64,000 nt of DNA from DAXETY01 sp051155755 (GCA_051155755.1 DAXETY010000010.1:25059-89058), one strand, 5' to 3'; positions 36,081 through 45,842 are shown, counted from the first letter of the stretch. A program made the numbers and translations. The notes: generated by a model from the sequence alone, not told the origin.

Positions 36081-37532
36081 ATGGGCAAGAAAATTCTGGG
36101 ACTGGACATTCAAAATCACGCCGTGGCGGCTGTGATTGTCAACAGCGGTCTGCGCACCAGCCGGATCGAAAGTTACACCTTTATCCCGTTTGACGATCCC
36201 TCCGTCGAAGACGGCGGACTGTCGGCGGCACTGGACATCCTGACGCAACGGCTGGACCTCGGCGGGAGTGTATGCGTGGTCTCGCTGCCGCCGGATCGAG
36301 CCTCCTTTCGCAATCTGCAGGTGCCGTTCAAACAGGTTAAGAAGATCCGGCAAATCCTGCCGTTTGAACTCGAGCCGTCGTTGCCGTTTCCGGTGGAAGA
36401 GGTTGTGATCGACTTTCATCCGATCCGCAATGACGCGCTCGGCGAGGCCACCGAACTGATCGCCGCCGCATATGAGACCTCCGGCATGCGTTTTTACCTG
36501 GAACAACTCTCCGCCCGCCATATCGAACCCCGGATCGTCACCGTCGGTGCCTATGCCGCTGCCATTTGCCTCTGCCGTCTGGGAAATGTTCCGCCAAACA
36601 GTCTGCTTATGGATGTCGGCGATGACAGCAGCACCATGTTCGTTCTGGCCGACGGCCAGCTGCGGCTGGTACGCTCGATTCCGTCCGGCAGCCGCAAACC
36701 GTTTCGCCCGGAATTGCTGTGCCAGAACATTCAGCGAACCCTGTTTGCCCTGGAGGAGCTGGTCGACCCCGGCTATCTGCCCGAACAGATGCTGATCACC
36801 GGTCCGGCGGTGGGCCGCAACGGTCTGGTGGCCGACATGGGCCAGATGTTGAACATCCCCACCGTTCCGACCGATCTGACCCGGGATACGGAAAATCGAA
36901 TCGATGAATTTCCCGCCGACGCCTGGCGGCCGCATCAGATGAACAACGCCTTGGCCCTGGCATTGCTGGAAGTGCTGGGCATCAAGGGCCTCAATTTTCG
37001 CAGAGGACCGTTCGCCATTCGCAAGCGCTGGGCCGAATACAAACAGAACATCACCGTGGCCGCGATCCTGGCCGGCGTACTGGTGCTGATGATGCTGACC
37101 AACGTGTTTCTCGATTACCGTGCCAGGTCCCAGCGGCTCGAGATGCTGGACCGGCGCATCACGGAAATTTTTCAGACCACGTTTCCGGAGGTCACCCGGG
37201 TGGTGGACCCGGTGCAACAGATGCGGGTCAACATCCAGCAGTTGAAAGGAACGTCTCTGTCGGTCTCCGATTCCGGCAATCAGCTGCCGGCCGTGGACAT
37301 CCTCAACGAAATCAGCCGACGGATTCCGGCCGACGTCGACGTACAGTTTTCCCGTCTGATTCTTGCCGACGACAGCGTGGTCATCAGCGGGGACAGCGAT
37401 ACGTTCAATTCGGTGGACACCATCAAAGGCAGCCTGGAATCCTCCGACACTTTCCAGGAGGTCACCATCGTCTCCACCACCAAGGAAGCCAAAGACAACC
37501 GCATCCGGTTCCGGCTGCGCATCAAACTGTAA
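36081..37532 (+). CDS. gspL: GspL-type assembly protein with PilM-like actin fold
   Basis: 483 aa. The first ~330 residues form the actin-like cytoplasmic domain (KILGLDIQNHAVAAVIVNSG, VCVVSLPPDRASFRNLQVPF, LMDVGDDSSTMFVLADGQLR). A single membrane helix follows near AAILAGVLVLMMLTNVF, then a ferredoxin-like periplasmic domain, as in GspL or PilM-PilN fusions. GspL links GspE to GspM. 57 bases after gspK. Confidence 0.88.
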   Translation: MGKKILGLDIQNHAVAAVIVNSGLRTSRIESYTFIPFDDPSVEDGGLSAALDILTQRLDLGGSVCVVSLPPDRASFRNLQVPFKQVKKIRQILPFELEPSLPFPVEEVVIDFHPIRNDALGEATELIAAAYETSGMRFYLEQLSARHIEPRIVTVGAYAAAICLCRLGNVPPNSLLMDVGDDSSTMFVLADGQLRLVRSIPSGSRKPFRPELLCQNIQRTLFALEELVDPGYLPEQMLITGPAVGRNGLVADMGQMLNIPTVPTDLTRDTENRIDEFPADAWRPHQMNNALALALLEVLGIKGLNFRRGPFAIRKRWAEYKQNITVAAILAGVLVLMMLTNVFLDYRARSQRLEMLDRRITEIFQTTFPEVTRVVDPVQQMRVNIQQLKGTSLSVSDSGNQLPAVDILNEISRRIPADVDVQFSRLILADDSVVISGDSDTFNSVDTIKGSLESSDTFQEVTIVSTTKEAKDNRIRFRLRIKL

Positions 37533-37597
37533 CGATGCTTTTATAACCGGCGCACGCCGCCGAACCGTCACAGCAGCCATAGAAACGGCGACAAGAC

Positions 37598-38167
37598 ATG
37601 AATTGGAATGAAATCCTGAAAAAACTGAAAATCAAGGGAATTCCGCTGACGGTGACCCGGCGCGAGCGATTGGCTCTGATGGTTGCCGGCGGTGTCATTG
37701 CCGCTTTCCTGCTGATCCAGCTGGTGGTGATGCCCCTGATCGAAAAAAACCGCCTGCTCAATCGCCGGTTGGAGGCCCAGAGCCGGTCGCTGCAGGAAAT
37801 GGTCGCCCTTCAGGGCGAATACCTGCAGCTGAAGCGTCGCAGTGAAACCGCCCAGGCCGAACTTTCGCGCCGCAGACCCGGATTTACGCTTTTTTCGTTT
37901 CTCGACAGCCTGGCCGGGCAGACCGGGCTCAAGGACCGCATCGCCTACATGAAGCCGTCCACCACGACCCAGGAAGGCCTGCCGTACAAGATTTCAGTGG
38001 TGGAGACCAAGCTGCAGGGAATCACCATGAAGCAGCTCACCGGTTATCTCTACCGGGTGGAAAATTCGGAAAACAGCGTGCGCATTCGTCGGCTTTCCAT
38101 CACGAAAGAAGGAAACCAGCAGGGAACCGTCGATGCGGTAATGCTGGTGGAAACCTATGAAATCTGA
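37598..38167 (+). CDS. gspM: GspM-type inner-membrane protein
   Basis: 189 aa. One membrane helix near residues 30-50 (ALMVAGGVIAAFLLIQLVVM) follows a short cytoplasmic tail, then a coiled coil and a ferredoxin-like periplasmic domain with LPYKISVVETKLQGITMKQL and VRIRRLSITKE. Sequence and position match GspM/PilO-like proteins. The 194 bases to gspD contain no credible gspC or gspN. Confidence 0.85.
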   Translation: MNWNEILKKLKIKGIPLTVTRRERLALMVAGGVIAAFLLIQLVVMPLIEKNRLLNRRLEAQSRSLQEMVALQGEYLQLKRRSETAQAELSRRRPGFTLFSFLDSLAGQTGLKDRIAYMKPSTTTQEGLPYKISVVETKLQGITMKQLTGYLYRVENSENSVRIRRLSITKEGNQQGTVDAVMLVETYEI

Positions 38168-38361
38168 ATCGGCGATGGGGCAATGCCGAAAATTCGTTGT
38201 GCCGGCCTTCGTCAGCGGCTATAATCCAAACCGACCGTGCGTCGTTGCGACACGCCAGCGGCGGCGGCAACCAATAACCGGGCATCGGTGCCGGGCGTTT
38301 GCTGGGAGCACAACAGCGACGGCCGCCGGGTGCTGCAGCGGAAAATTTTGTCGGAAGACAT

Positions 38362-40290
38362 ATGATAAGACGGCATAACCAATCAATCCGGATCGCACTG
38401 GTGGTGCTGGTGTTGATGTCGCTGGCGGTGTCGGCCCTGGCTCAGAAAGCCGGAACGCCCAAAGTCGGCGATCGCTTCGTGACCATCGACTTCAACAACG
38501 TCGACATCAATGTATTCATCAAGTTCATCAGTGAACTGACCGGCCGCAACTTCATTGTCGATCAGCGCGTCCGGGGCAACGTCACCATTATTTCGCCCAC
38601 GAAAATATCGGTGGACGAAGCTTACAGGGTCTTCGAATCGGTCCTGGAGGTTCACGGCTTTACCACGGTGCAGGCCGGCAAGGTCACCAAGATTCTGCCC
38701 TCGCCGGAGGCCCGCACCCAGAATATCGAAACCTACCTGGAAAGCCGCCGCCTGCCCCCGGAAGACCGGCTGGTCACCCAGTTGATCCCGCTGACTTACG
38801 CCGATCCGGACGAAATCAAGCGACTGTTCACCCCGCTGGTTTCCAAAAGTAGCGTGATCGTGTCCTACGCCCCCACCAACATGCTGATCGTCACCGACAT
38901 GCAGTCGAACATCCAGCGGCTGCTGCGGATCATCGATGAAATCGACGTGGCCGGCATCGGTCAGGAAATTACGGTCCTGCCTTTGGCGCACGCCGACAGC
39001 AACAAGCTGGTCAGCCTGCTGAGCTCGATTTTCCAGGCCGGCCCGCCCAAAAAGGGCGGCACCGACAAGCTGCTGAAATTTGTGGCCGACGAACGCACCA
39101 ATTCGCTGATCATCCTGGCCAGCGAGATCGACACCATGCGCATCCGCAGCCTGGTGGACATGCTGGACCGCGAAACCCCCCGCGGCAAGGAAAAAATCCG
39201 GGTCTATTTCCTGGAATACGCCGACGCCGAAGAGCTGGCCAAGGTCCTGCAGCAGGTGCCCTCCAAAGAAGCCGCCGGGGCCCAGCCCAAGGGCCAGGCG
39301 CCGATCGTTTCCGGGAACGTCCAAATCACCGCCGACAAGGCCACCAACAGCCTGGTGATCACGGCCAGCAGCGAGGACTACCAGGTGCTGGAGGAAATCA
39401 TCCGCCAGCTCGACATCCCCCGGCCGATGGTTTACATCGAGGCGCTGTTCATGGAGGTCGACGTCAACAAGGACTTCCGGCTGGGGACCGAGTGGCTGGC
39501 CGCCGGCGAGACCGAAATCAGCGGCAGGGACACCTTTTTCGGCGGCGGGTTCCGTCAAAGTGAAGGCAGCAACCTGATCGGCCTGGCCACCGACCCGCCG
39601 GTGTTCCCGGGCGGCATGTCTTTAGGGGTGTTCACCGAGGCCATCACGATCGCCGGGGTTGAATTCAGCAACCTGGCAGCCGTGGTTCAGGCTTTCAAGG
39701 AAGACCGGGAAGTGAACATCCTGCAGACGCCTCAGATTCTGACCACCGAAAACCAGGAAGCCAAGATCAACGTCAGCACCAACATCCCTTTTCAGACCCG
39801 CACCTCCACCTCGGAAAACGAGACCTTCAACTCCTTCGAGTACCGCGACGTGGGCACCATTTTGAGCATCACTCCGCACATTACCCGCGAACGCCTGGTG
39901 CGGCTCACCCTCGCCCTGGAGGTCTCGGCGGTGGAAGACACCACCGACTTTCGTCCCACCACCCTTAGGCGCACGGTGGACACCACTGTGATCGTGCGCG
40001 ACAACGACACGGTGGTGATCGGCGGATTGATCGAGGACCAGACGGCGAGCTCCGAGTTCAAGGTGCCCCTTCTGGGCGACATCCCGGTCCTGGGCTGGCT
40101 GTTCAAGGTCCGCAGCGAGGCCAGTCGCAAAACCAATCTGTACGTCTTTTTGACACCGCGGGTCATTAAAAACCCCGAAGAAGCCGAACGCATTTACGGC
40201 AGCAAGCGCACCCAGATGGACACCTTCCGGGAGGGCCAGATCAAGCTCTTCGACCCGCAGGCCGCCGAAGAACCCAAGCAGGTCGACTGA
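38362..40290 (+). CDS. gspD: Type II secretion outer-membrane secretin GspD
   Basis: 642 aa from the ATG at 38362. Signal peptide at 9-28 (ALVVLVLMSLAVSALA), N0 domain (VTIDFNNVDINVFIKFISEL), three N repeats (LITYADPDEIK-type, VLPLAHADSNKLVSLLSSIF, VYFLEYADAEELAKVLQQVP), then the secretin core with VNILQTPQILTTENQEAKI and VVIGGLIEDQTASSEFKVPL. No S-domain for a pilotin is obvious. It forms the outer-membrane channel. It stops one base before gspE. Confidence 0.95.
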   Translation: MIRRHNQSIRIALVVLVLMSLAVSALAQKAGTPKVGDRFVTIDFNNVDINVFIKFISELTGRNFIVDQRVRGNVTIISPTKISVDEAYRVFESVLEVHGFTTVQAGKVTKILPSPEARTQNIETYLESRRLPPEDRLVTQLIPLTYADPDEIKRLFTPLVSKSSVIVSYAPTNMLIVTDMQSNIQRLLRIIDEIDVAGIGQEITVLPLAHADSNKLVSLLSSIFQAGPPKKGGTDKLLKFVADERTNSLIILASEIDTMRIRSLVDMLDRETPRGKEKIRVYFLEYADAEELAKVLQQVPSKEAAGAQPKGQAPIVSGNVQITADKATNSLVITASSEDYQVLEEIIRQLDIPRPMVYIEALFMEVDVNKDFRLGTEWLAAGETEISGRDTFFGGGFRQSEGSNLIGLATDPPVFPGGMSLGVFTEAITIAGVEFSNLAAVVQAFKEDREVNILQTPQILTTENQEAKINVSTNIPFQTRTSTSENETFNSFEYRDVGTILSITPHITRERLVRLTLALEVSAVEDTTDFRPTTLRRTVDTTVIVRDNDTVVIGGLIEDQTASSEFKVPLLGDIPVLGWLFKVRSEASRKTNLYVFLTPRVIKNPEEAERIYGSKRTQMDTFREGQIKLFDPQAAEEPKQVD

Positions 40291-40291
40291 A

Positions 40292-42055
40292 ATGGAAAAC
40301 CGGCTTTTCCACATTCTGAAAAAAAGCTTCGGCGTTTCGGAAAACGTATATGAAGAAGCCCGACGCATCCACCGCGAAAAAGGCGAACGCCTGGGCGAAG
40401 TGCTGGTGGGCAAAAGCATCCTGACCGAACACCAGCTTCTGGAAGCCCTCAGTTTCCTGTACGACCTGCCGGTGTGGCCCGATCTGCCGCTGGACAACAT
40501 CGATTTCGAGTTCACCCGCCTGGTTCCAATCCATTTCCTGAAGAAATACCGGATGGTCCCGCTGGTGATCAACACCTTCGAGCAAAATGCACCGCGATCC
40601 GGGTCCGGGGATGGGGTTGCCGAAAATCCCGAATCCACCCGCATCGCTCCCCGTTACGTGATCGCCATGAACGATCCGAGCCTGTTTCAACCCCTGGATG
40701 ACCTGGTGCGCATACTCAAGCTCAAGGAGTACGACGTGGTGCTTTCCACCCGGGAAGCCATCCTGGCGGCCATCAACCTGTCATACGACCTGGGCCAGGA
40801 CTCCGCCGAGGAACTCGTCCAGGGTCTGGAAGAAAGCAGCGGCGAGATCATCGGCGAGCTGGAAGAGTCGGCCGATTTGCTGGATGACACCAGCGATGCA
40901 CCGATTATCAAGCTGGTCAACCACATTATCTCCCAGTCCATTAAAGCCCGGGCCAGCGACATCCACGTCGAGCCGTACCAGGACAGTTTCAAGGTGCGCA
41001 ACCGCATCGACGGTATTCTCTACGATCTGCTGTCGCCGCCCAAATGGGTCCAGCCGGCGTTGATCTCACGGCTCAAGGTCATGGCCAAGCTGAACATCGC
41101 CGAAAAACGCCTGCCCCAGGACGGCCGCTTCGACGTCAAAATCGGCGCCCAGGAAATCGACGTGCGCGTATCGACGATACCGACCGCCTTCGGCGAACGG
41201 GTCGTTCTGCGCTTGCTCAACAAGACCAGCTCCGTGTTCGAGTTGTCCGAACTGGGCCTGGCGCCGGAACGGCTGAATCAGCTCAAAGAACTGGTGCACA
41301 CCCCTAACGGCATCATCCTGGTGACCGGTCCCACCGGCAGTGGAAAAACCACCACCCTGTATGCGGTGCTGCAGTCCATCAACAAACCGGACATCAACAT
41401 CATCACGGTGGAAGATCCCATCGAATACCAGATCAAGGGCATCAGCCAGATTCAGGTCAACCCGAAGATCGAGCTGACCTTCGCCCGCGGCTTGCGCTCC
41501 ATCGTGCGTCAGGATCCCGATGTCATCCTGATCGGAGAAATCCGGGACAAGGAGACCGCCGATATCGCCGTGCAATCGGCCCTTACCGGGCACCTGGTGT
41601 TCTCCACCCTGCACACCAACGATTCGGCCAGCGCCGTCACCCGCCTGGTGGACATCGGTGTGGAACCGTTTCTGCTCTCCTCATCTCTGACCGCGATCGT
41701 CGCCCAGCGATTGGTGAGGATGCTTTGCAACGAGTGCAAGGAACGCTATCGCCCCGACGATCTGGCCCTGCAAAGCGTCGGCATCGATCCGGCCCGTTTC
41801 GGCAACCGCACCCTCTACCGTATCCGCGGCTGCGAAAACTGCTTCCACACCGGTTACCGGGGCCGCTCGGCCATATTCGAAATACTGGTGATGGACGAAC
41901 GTTTAAAAAGCCTGATTTTGAAAACCTACGACTCCAACAAGATCAAGAAGCGCGCGGTGGAAAACAACATGATCACCTTGCGCCAGGACGGGGTTCAGAA
42001 GCTGATCGAAGGCAAGACGACCATCGAGGAAGTGTTCCGGGTGACGCAATTGTAG
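40292..42055 (+). CDS. gspE: Type II secretion ATPase GspE
   Basis: 587 aa. An N1E domain (GERLGEVLVGKSILTEHQLLEAL) and an N2E domain precede the ATPase. Walker A is VTGPTGSGKTTTLYAVL, the Asp box ITVEDPIEYQIKG, Walker B RQDPDVILIGEIRDKETADI and the His box TGHLVFSTLHTNDSA. The C-terminal zinc motif has CNEC and CENC. GspE powers the pseudopilus from the cytoplasm. It is the last gene of the operon. Confidence 0.95.
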   Translation: MENRLFHILKKSFGVSENVYEEARRIHREKGERLGEVLVGKSILTEHQLLEALSFLYDLPVWPDLPLDNIDFEFTRLVPIHFLKKYRMVPLVINTFEQNAPRSGSGDGVAENPESTRIAPRYVIAMNDPSLFQPLDDLVRILKLKEYDVVLSTREAILAAINLSYDLGQDSAEELVQGLEESSGEIIGELEESADLLDDTSDAPIIKLVNHIISQSIKARASDIHVEPYQDSFKVRNRIDGILYDLLSPPKWVQPALISRLKVMAKLNIAEKRLPQDGRFDVKIGAQEIDVRVSTIPTAFGERVVLRLLNKTSSVFELSELGLAPERLNQLKELVHTPNGIILVTGPTGSGKTTTLYAVLQSINKPDINIITVEDPIEYQIKGISQIQVNPKIELTFARGLRSIVRQDPDVILIGEIRDKETADIAVQSALTGHLVFSTLHTNDSASAVTRLVDIGVEPFLLSSSLTAIVAQRLVRMLCNECKERYRPDDLALQSVGIDPARFGNRTLYRIRGCENCFHTGYRGRSAIFEILVMDERLKSLILKTYDSNKIKKRAVENNMITLRQDGVQKLIEGKTTIEEVFRVTQL

Positions 42056-42122
42056 CGGAGGACGCTGGCTTTCATCGGGAAGGAAGTGCTGATTCGAACG
42101 CATTGCCCGTTGATGAGATTGA

Positions 42123-42154
42123 AACGGCGAAGCGGGATAACGGCGAAACGGCGA
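42123..42154 (-). repeat. Short octamer array, inverted relative to the 42256 array
   Basis: Four 8-bp units: AACGGCGA, AGCGGGAT, AACGGCGA, AACGGCGA. Their reverse complement TCGCCGTT matches the NNNTCGCC-type units located 100 bases downstream. Confidence 0.65.
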
Positions 42155-42255
42155 AAAAATCGGTTTCATCGGCCGATTGGTTTCATCGAGGACGCCAGGA
42201 TGCTTATTTGGCTGGTAAGTTACACGTGCCTGAATAGAGTGTTTCAAATTTTTCC

Positions 42256-42391
42256 GTCACGCCGCTTCGCCCTTTCACCGACTCGTCGTCTCGCCCCCTC
42301 GCCGTATCGCCCCGTCACCCTTTCTCCGTTACGCTGTCACGCCCTTTCGCCACCGCGCCGTCTCGCCGTCTCGCCCGATCGACCCGTCGCC
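42256..42391 (+). repeat. Degenerate octamer tandem array (17 units)
   Basis: Units such as GTCTCGCC, CCCTCGCC, GTATCGCC, CTTTCGCC and CCGTCGCC follow in strict 8-base register across 136 bases, with the first three bases free and TCGCC (or TCACC/TCTCC) mostly conserved. The array lies between the converging gspE and DUF1566 genes. No coding frame or terminator is visible in the 42056-42454 gap. Confidence 0.8.
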
Positions 42392-42454
42392 GATTCAAGT
42401 GGATAACGGTCAAGATACCTTAAAAAAGAACACCCTCCATCAACCGCAGTGTTG

Positions 42455-42940
42455 CTAATCTAAATCGCGCACCGGCAATGCCCGATAGCCGCGATGGTGG
42501 GCCATGCGCACCGTGTAGTGATAGACGTTGTCGAAATTGAAAATCCGCGCAACGGGGGCAATGGGATCGGTCTCGGAAGTCCACACCCAACCGCAGCTGA
42601 GACGGATGACCGGTACGATCTGCACCCACTGACCGCAGTCGGTTTCGTAGCCCCGATAATCGGGCTTATCGGATACCAGACTCTGGAGTTCTTCCAGTGT
42701 GGGCAGGCGCCAGTTGTCATAGGTTGCCGTCAGCGTGTCGGGGAAGGTGTATTTGACCCAGCGCTGTGCCTGCCGCCAGTTGATGTCGCCCTGGTTGTCG
42801 AATTTGGACCACATCACTCCCAGTTGCCGGTCGGTCACCGTGTCGTCGCCGTTGTCGACAAACCGCTGCTGGGACGCGGCCGGAAACGCCCAGATCAGAG
42901 CGAAAACCAACATTGCAGACGCCGCAAAAGGCTTCATCAT
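42455..42940 (-). CDS. Secreted DUF1566 (Lcl-like) domain protein
   Basis: 161 aa. A signal peptide covers residues 1-23 (AASAMLVFALIWAFPAASQ). The DUF1566 domain begins with RFVDNGDDTVTDRQLGVMWS, then NWRLPTLEELQSLV and the closing RALPVRD, with one Cys pair (YETDCGQW and RLSCGWVW). Such domains occur in secreted or surface proteins, often lectin-like; no specific role is known. An 94-base gap separates it from the UspA gene on the same strand, so it may be cotranscribed. Confidence 0.8.
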   Translation of the reverse strand: MMKPFAASAMLVFALIWAFPAASQQRFVDNGDDTVTDRQLGVMWSKFDNQGDINWRQAQRWVKYTFPDTLTATYDNWRLPTLEELQSLVSDKPDYRGYETDCGQWVQIVPVIRLSCGWVWTSETDPIAPVARIFNFDNVYHYTVRMAHHRGYRALPVRDLD

Positions 42941-43034
42941 GTTCGGCCTCCCTTCCTAAGCGGTGCACGGTTCAAAAATGAAAGCGACCGAGGGGCCGCC
43001 CGGACAACCGGGAAGCTCGCCGGCCTGGCTGCCA

Positions 43035-43529
43035 TCAATCGAGTTGAATGCGGTTGCGCAGCCGTTCGGCCTCGGCGCCCTCCCGGTAGGAAACCACCGG
43101 CACCGGCGCACGTCGAAACACCTTGTCCGCCACCGAGCCCACAAATACATATTCCAGGTTGGAGCGTCCTTTGATCCCGACCACGATCAGGTCGACATCT
43201 TTCTCCACGGCAATTTTGAGCAATTCGTCGGCGGGGTCGCCCATTCGAATCAGAATTTCGATCCGGTTCGTCGGAAATGGGTGCGCCTGCACGATGTCAT
43301 CGAGATTTTTGCGGCGTTCCTTTCGAATGGCGTCAACGTACTGTTCGCCGTTTACCTGGTAGCCCATGGCCGAGATCGTCTGCACGGCGTCCACGTCGCG
43401 CCGGTTCACGACACTGGCAACCAGCAGGTCGGCGACCAGCGCCTTAGCCAGGATGGCCGCATAGCGGTAAATTCCGGCTGCGTGTTCCGAAAACGCCAAC
43501 GCCGCCATGATCTTTTTGATTTCGGTCAT
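43035..43529 (-). CDS. Universal stress protein (UspA family)
   Basis: 164 aa. Typical Usp fold: KKIMAALAFSEHAAGIYRYA at the start, DLIVVGIKGRSNLEYVFVGS (ATP-binding GX2GX9GS-type loop: G-K-G-R...GS) and ADKVFRRAPVPVV near the end. Usp proteins next to TRAP genes can bind ATP and modulate transport, as described for TeaD beside the TeaABC transporter. It follows the TRAP permease by 74 bases and is probably in the same operon. Confidence 0.88.
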   Translation of the reverse strand: MTEIKKIMAALAFSEHAAGIYRYAAILAKALVADLLVASVVNRRDVDAVQTISAMGYQVNGEQYVDAIRKERRKNLDDIVQAHPFPTNRIEILIRMGDPADELLKIAVEKDVDLIVVGIKGRSNLEYVFVGSVADKVFRRAPVPVVSYREGAEAERLRNRIQLD

Positions 43530-43603
43530 CGCTGGATTTCCTTCACCCCCTTCGGGTACCGGTGGGTCCGCGGCGGGGGTCTAACGGTTAAAATTGCACC
43601 CGG

Positions 43604-45682
43604 TCAGCTCGTCGCCTCGACCGGCTCTGCTTCCACGGGAATTCGCGGCCGCTGCATCAAGTACAACATGCCATAGATGGCCAGTCCGATCATATAGGTC
43701 CAGTAACGCTGCTCGTGGGGAATCCCCACCCAGGAGGCGATCAGATCCGGGCGCATCAGCACCAGAGTCACGCAGAGAAACAACGGGATCTCCCAGATCT
43801 TGTTGGCGGCCACAAACCAACCCTGGGTCGCGGAAGCAAAAGCGAAATTGCCGACGCAGGCCATCGCGAATATCAGCAGTCCCTGGGGCCAGCTGTAAAT
43901 ATCGTGCAGGATCAGGTCGGTGTTGAAAATGAACATGAACGGCAGAATAGCCGTGCGGATATCGTACATGAAACCCTGTATTCCCGTGGGAATGGGCGGC
44001 GATTTGGCGATCGCCGCCGCCGCATAGGCCGCCAGCCCCACCGGTGGCGTATCGTCGGCCAGGATTCCGAAGTAAAAGCAGAACAGGTGGGCCGCCATCA
44101 ACGGTACGATGAAACCCTGCAGGCCGCCGATGGTGACAATGGCCGGGGCGGTCAGCGAGGCCATGACGATGTAGGTGGCCGTAGTGGGCAGCCCCATGCC
44201 GATGATCAGGCTGGCCACCGCCGTGATGACCAGCATCAGGAATATGTTGCCGCCGGAAAGGGTATCGATGATCTGGGTGATCAGCTGTCCCAGGCCCAGG
44301 GCCACCACGCCCACGATGATGCCCGCCGCCGCCGTGGCCAGCGCCACCGAAACCATGTTGCGGGCCCCGGAGGCCAGGGCCGCAAAAATGTCGACCACGC
44401 TCCTTTTAAAGGCCGGCAGCAGGGGCTCTTTTTTCAGGTACGCTTTGACCGGATTTTGAAACAACATGACGATGGCCATCACCCAGATCGCATTGAATGC
44501 CGCCAGTTCCGGCGTATGCCGCACGACGATCAGTTCGTACAGCAGAATGAAAAGGGGCAGCAGGAAGTGGCAGCCGCTGAGCAGGGTCTTAAAAAACGGC
44601 GGAAGTTCACTGCGGGGCATGCCGCGCAGACCCAGTTTCGAGGCTTCCAGGTGGGTGATGCAAAACAGGGCGGCATAGGAGGCAAACGCCGGTACGGCCG
44701 CGGCTTTGATCACCTCCACATACGGCACGTTGACGTATTCGGCGATGATAAAGGCCGCCGCCCCCATGATTGGCGGCGCCAGCTGACCGTCGGTGCTGGC
44801 GGCCACCTCCACCGCCGCGGCTTTTTTGGGCGGATAGCCGACCTTCTTCATCAAGGGGATGGTAAACGTCCCCGTGGTAACGATGTTGGCGATGCTGGAG
44901 CCGGAGACCAGGCCGGTCAATCCACTGCCCATGACGGCCGCTTTGGCCGGCCCGCCCTTGAAACTGCCCAGCATACTCAGCGCCAGATGAATGAAGTACT
45001 GCCCGGCCCCAGCCTTGTCGAGCATGGCCCCGAAAAGCACGAACAGAAACACGATGGTGGCTGAAACATCCAGGGGAATGCCGTAAATGCCTTCGGTGGA
45101 CATGGTCATCTGCCCCATGAACCGGTTCAGCGAGGTCCCGCGAAAGGCGATCAGCGAGGGCATGTGGGGACCGAGAAACGCATATACGATGAAAAAAATC
45201 GCGATAATCGGCAGCGCCGGGCCGATCACCCGTCGCGAGGCTTCCAGCAGTACGACGACCAGGATGGCACCGAACACGAGGTCCATGGTGATCGGCATGC
45301 CGTAGCGCATGGCGATCGCTTCGTAATAGATGGCGATGTAAAGGGCCGCATAGGCTGCCAGCGCCGCAATGACGTAGTCCAGAATCGGAATCCGATCCTT
45401 GACGGAAAAATACTCGATTCCGAAAATCGGCCGTTTGAACATCGGGAAATTCAGATAGACCAGTGCCAGAGCGAAAGCCAGGTGAATGGCCCGGATAAAG
45501 GTGGAATCGAGGATCAGCCAACTGGCAACGGAAAGCTGAAACAAACTCCAGGCGACGGCAATGATGGGGATCACATAACGACCGAGCCCTTTGGGACGCC
45601 GGCCCATGCCTTCTTCCTCTTCCGCCATCCTTCGGGCAATCTCCAACCCCTCGTCGATTTGCTTGGCCTCGGTATCACTCAT
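43604..45682 (-). CDS. TRAP transporter fused permease (DctQ-DctM) of the TAXI type
   Basis: 692 aa with about 16-18 membrane segments. An N-terminal small-subunit (Q) part, then the large M part with the family motifs SEGIYGIPLDVSATIVFLFV, GSFKGGPAKAAVMGSGLTGL, SGSSIANIVTTGTFTIPLMK and GLPTTATYIVMASLTAPAI. Such fused permeases pair with TAXI binding proteins and take up organic acids such as C4-dicarboxylates or 2-oxoglutarate using an ion gradient. The binding protein is encoded 160 bases upstream. The substrate is not readable. Confidence 0.92.
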   Translation of the reverse strand: MSDTEAKQIDEGLEIARRMAEEEEGMGRRPKGLGRYVIPIIAVAWSLFQLSVASWLILDSTFIRAIHLAFALALVYLNFPMFKRPIFGIEYFSVKDRIPILDYVIAALAAYAALYIAIYYEAIAMRYGMPITMDLVFGAILVVVLLEASRRVIGPALPIIAIFFIVYAFLGPHMPSLIAFRGTSLNRFMGQMTMSTEGIYGIPLDVSATIVFLFVLFGAMLDKAGAGQYFIHLALSMLGSFKGGPAKAAVMGSGLTGLVSGSSIANIVTTGTFTIPLMKKVGYPPKKAAAVEVAASTDGQLAPPIMGAAAFIIAEYVNVPYVEVIKAAAVPAFASYAALFCITHLEASKLGLRGMPRSELPPFFKTLLSGCHFLLPLFILLYELIVVRHTPELAAFNAIWVMAIVMLFQNPVKAYLKKEPLLPAFKRSVVDIFAALASGARNMVSVALATAAAGIIVGVVALGLGQLITQIIDTLSGGNIFLMLVITAVASLIIGMGLPTTATYIVMASLTAPAIVTIGGLQGFIVPLMAAHLFCFYFGILADDTPPVGLAAYAAAAIAKSPPIPTGIQGFMYDIRTAILPFMFIFNTDLILHDIYSWPQGLLIFAMACVGNFAFASATQGWFVAANKIWEIPLFLCVTLVLMRPDLIASWVGIPHEQRYWTYMIGLAIYGMLYLMQRPRIPVEAEPVEATS

Positions 45683-45760
45683 GGCTGTCCCCTATCTCAA
45701 CTCTGCAGGCAGATGCGATGGTCATCGCAAGCCGGCCACCGTAAGGCATCCTTATGAGGT

Positions 45761-45805
45761 AAAAAAAAGGCGGACTCAAGAAAGGATTTCCCTTAAGAGT
45801 CCGCC
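45761..45805 (-). terminator. Hairpin between the TAXI binding-protein and TRAP permease genes
   Basis: On the minus strand GGCGGACTC pairs perfectly with GAGTCCGCC around an inner AAGGGAAA/TTTCCTT-like stem, followed by eight Ts. It looks like a strong rho-independent terminator 38 bases after the binding-protein stop and probably limits permease expression. Confidence 0.82.
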
Positions 45806-45842
45806 GCTGTTAAATGCACAGTATCAATCCTGTGGGTGGCAA

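Noticed and set aside
35718..37580. 620-codon minus-strand open frame over gspK-gspL
   Set aside because: Antisense to the secretion operon; no motif or ribosome site.
38168..38361. Possible gspC or gspN remnant between gspM and gspD
   Set aside because: The short open frame from 38157 has no membrane helix or family motif.
42256..42391. CRISPR-like array
   Set aside because: Units are 8 bases without spacers; the same argument rejects the heptamer arrays at 52940 and 57683.
43715..45064. 449-codon plus-strand open frame over the TRAP permease
   Set aside because: Antisense; Gln/His/Arg-rich shadow.
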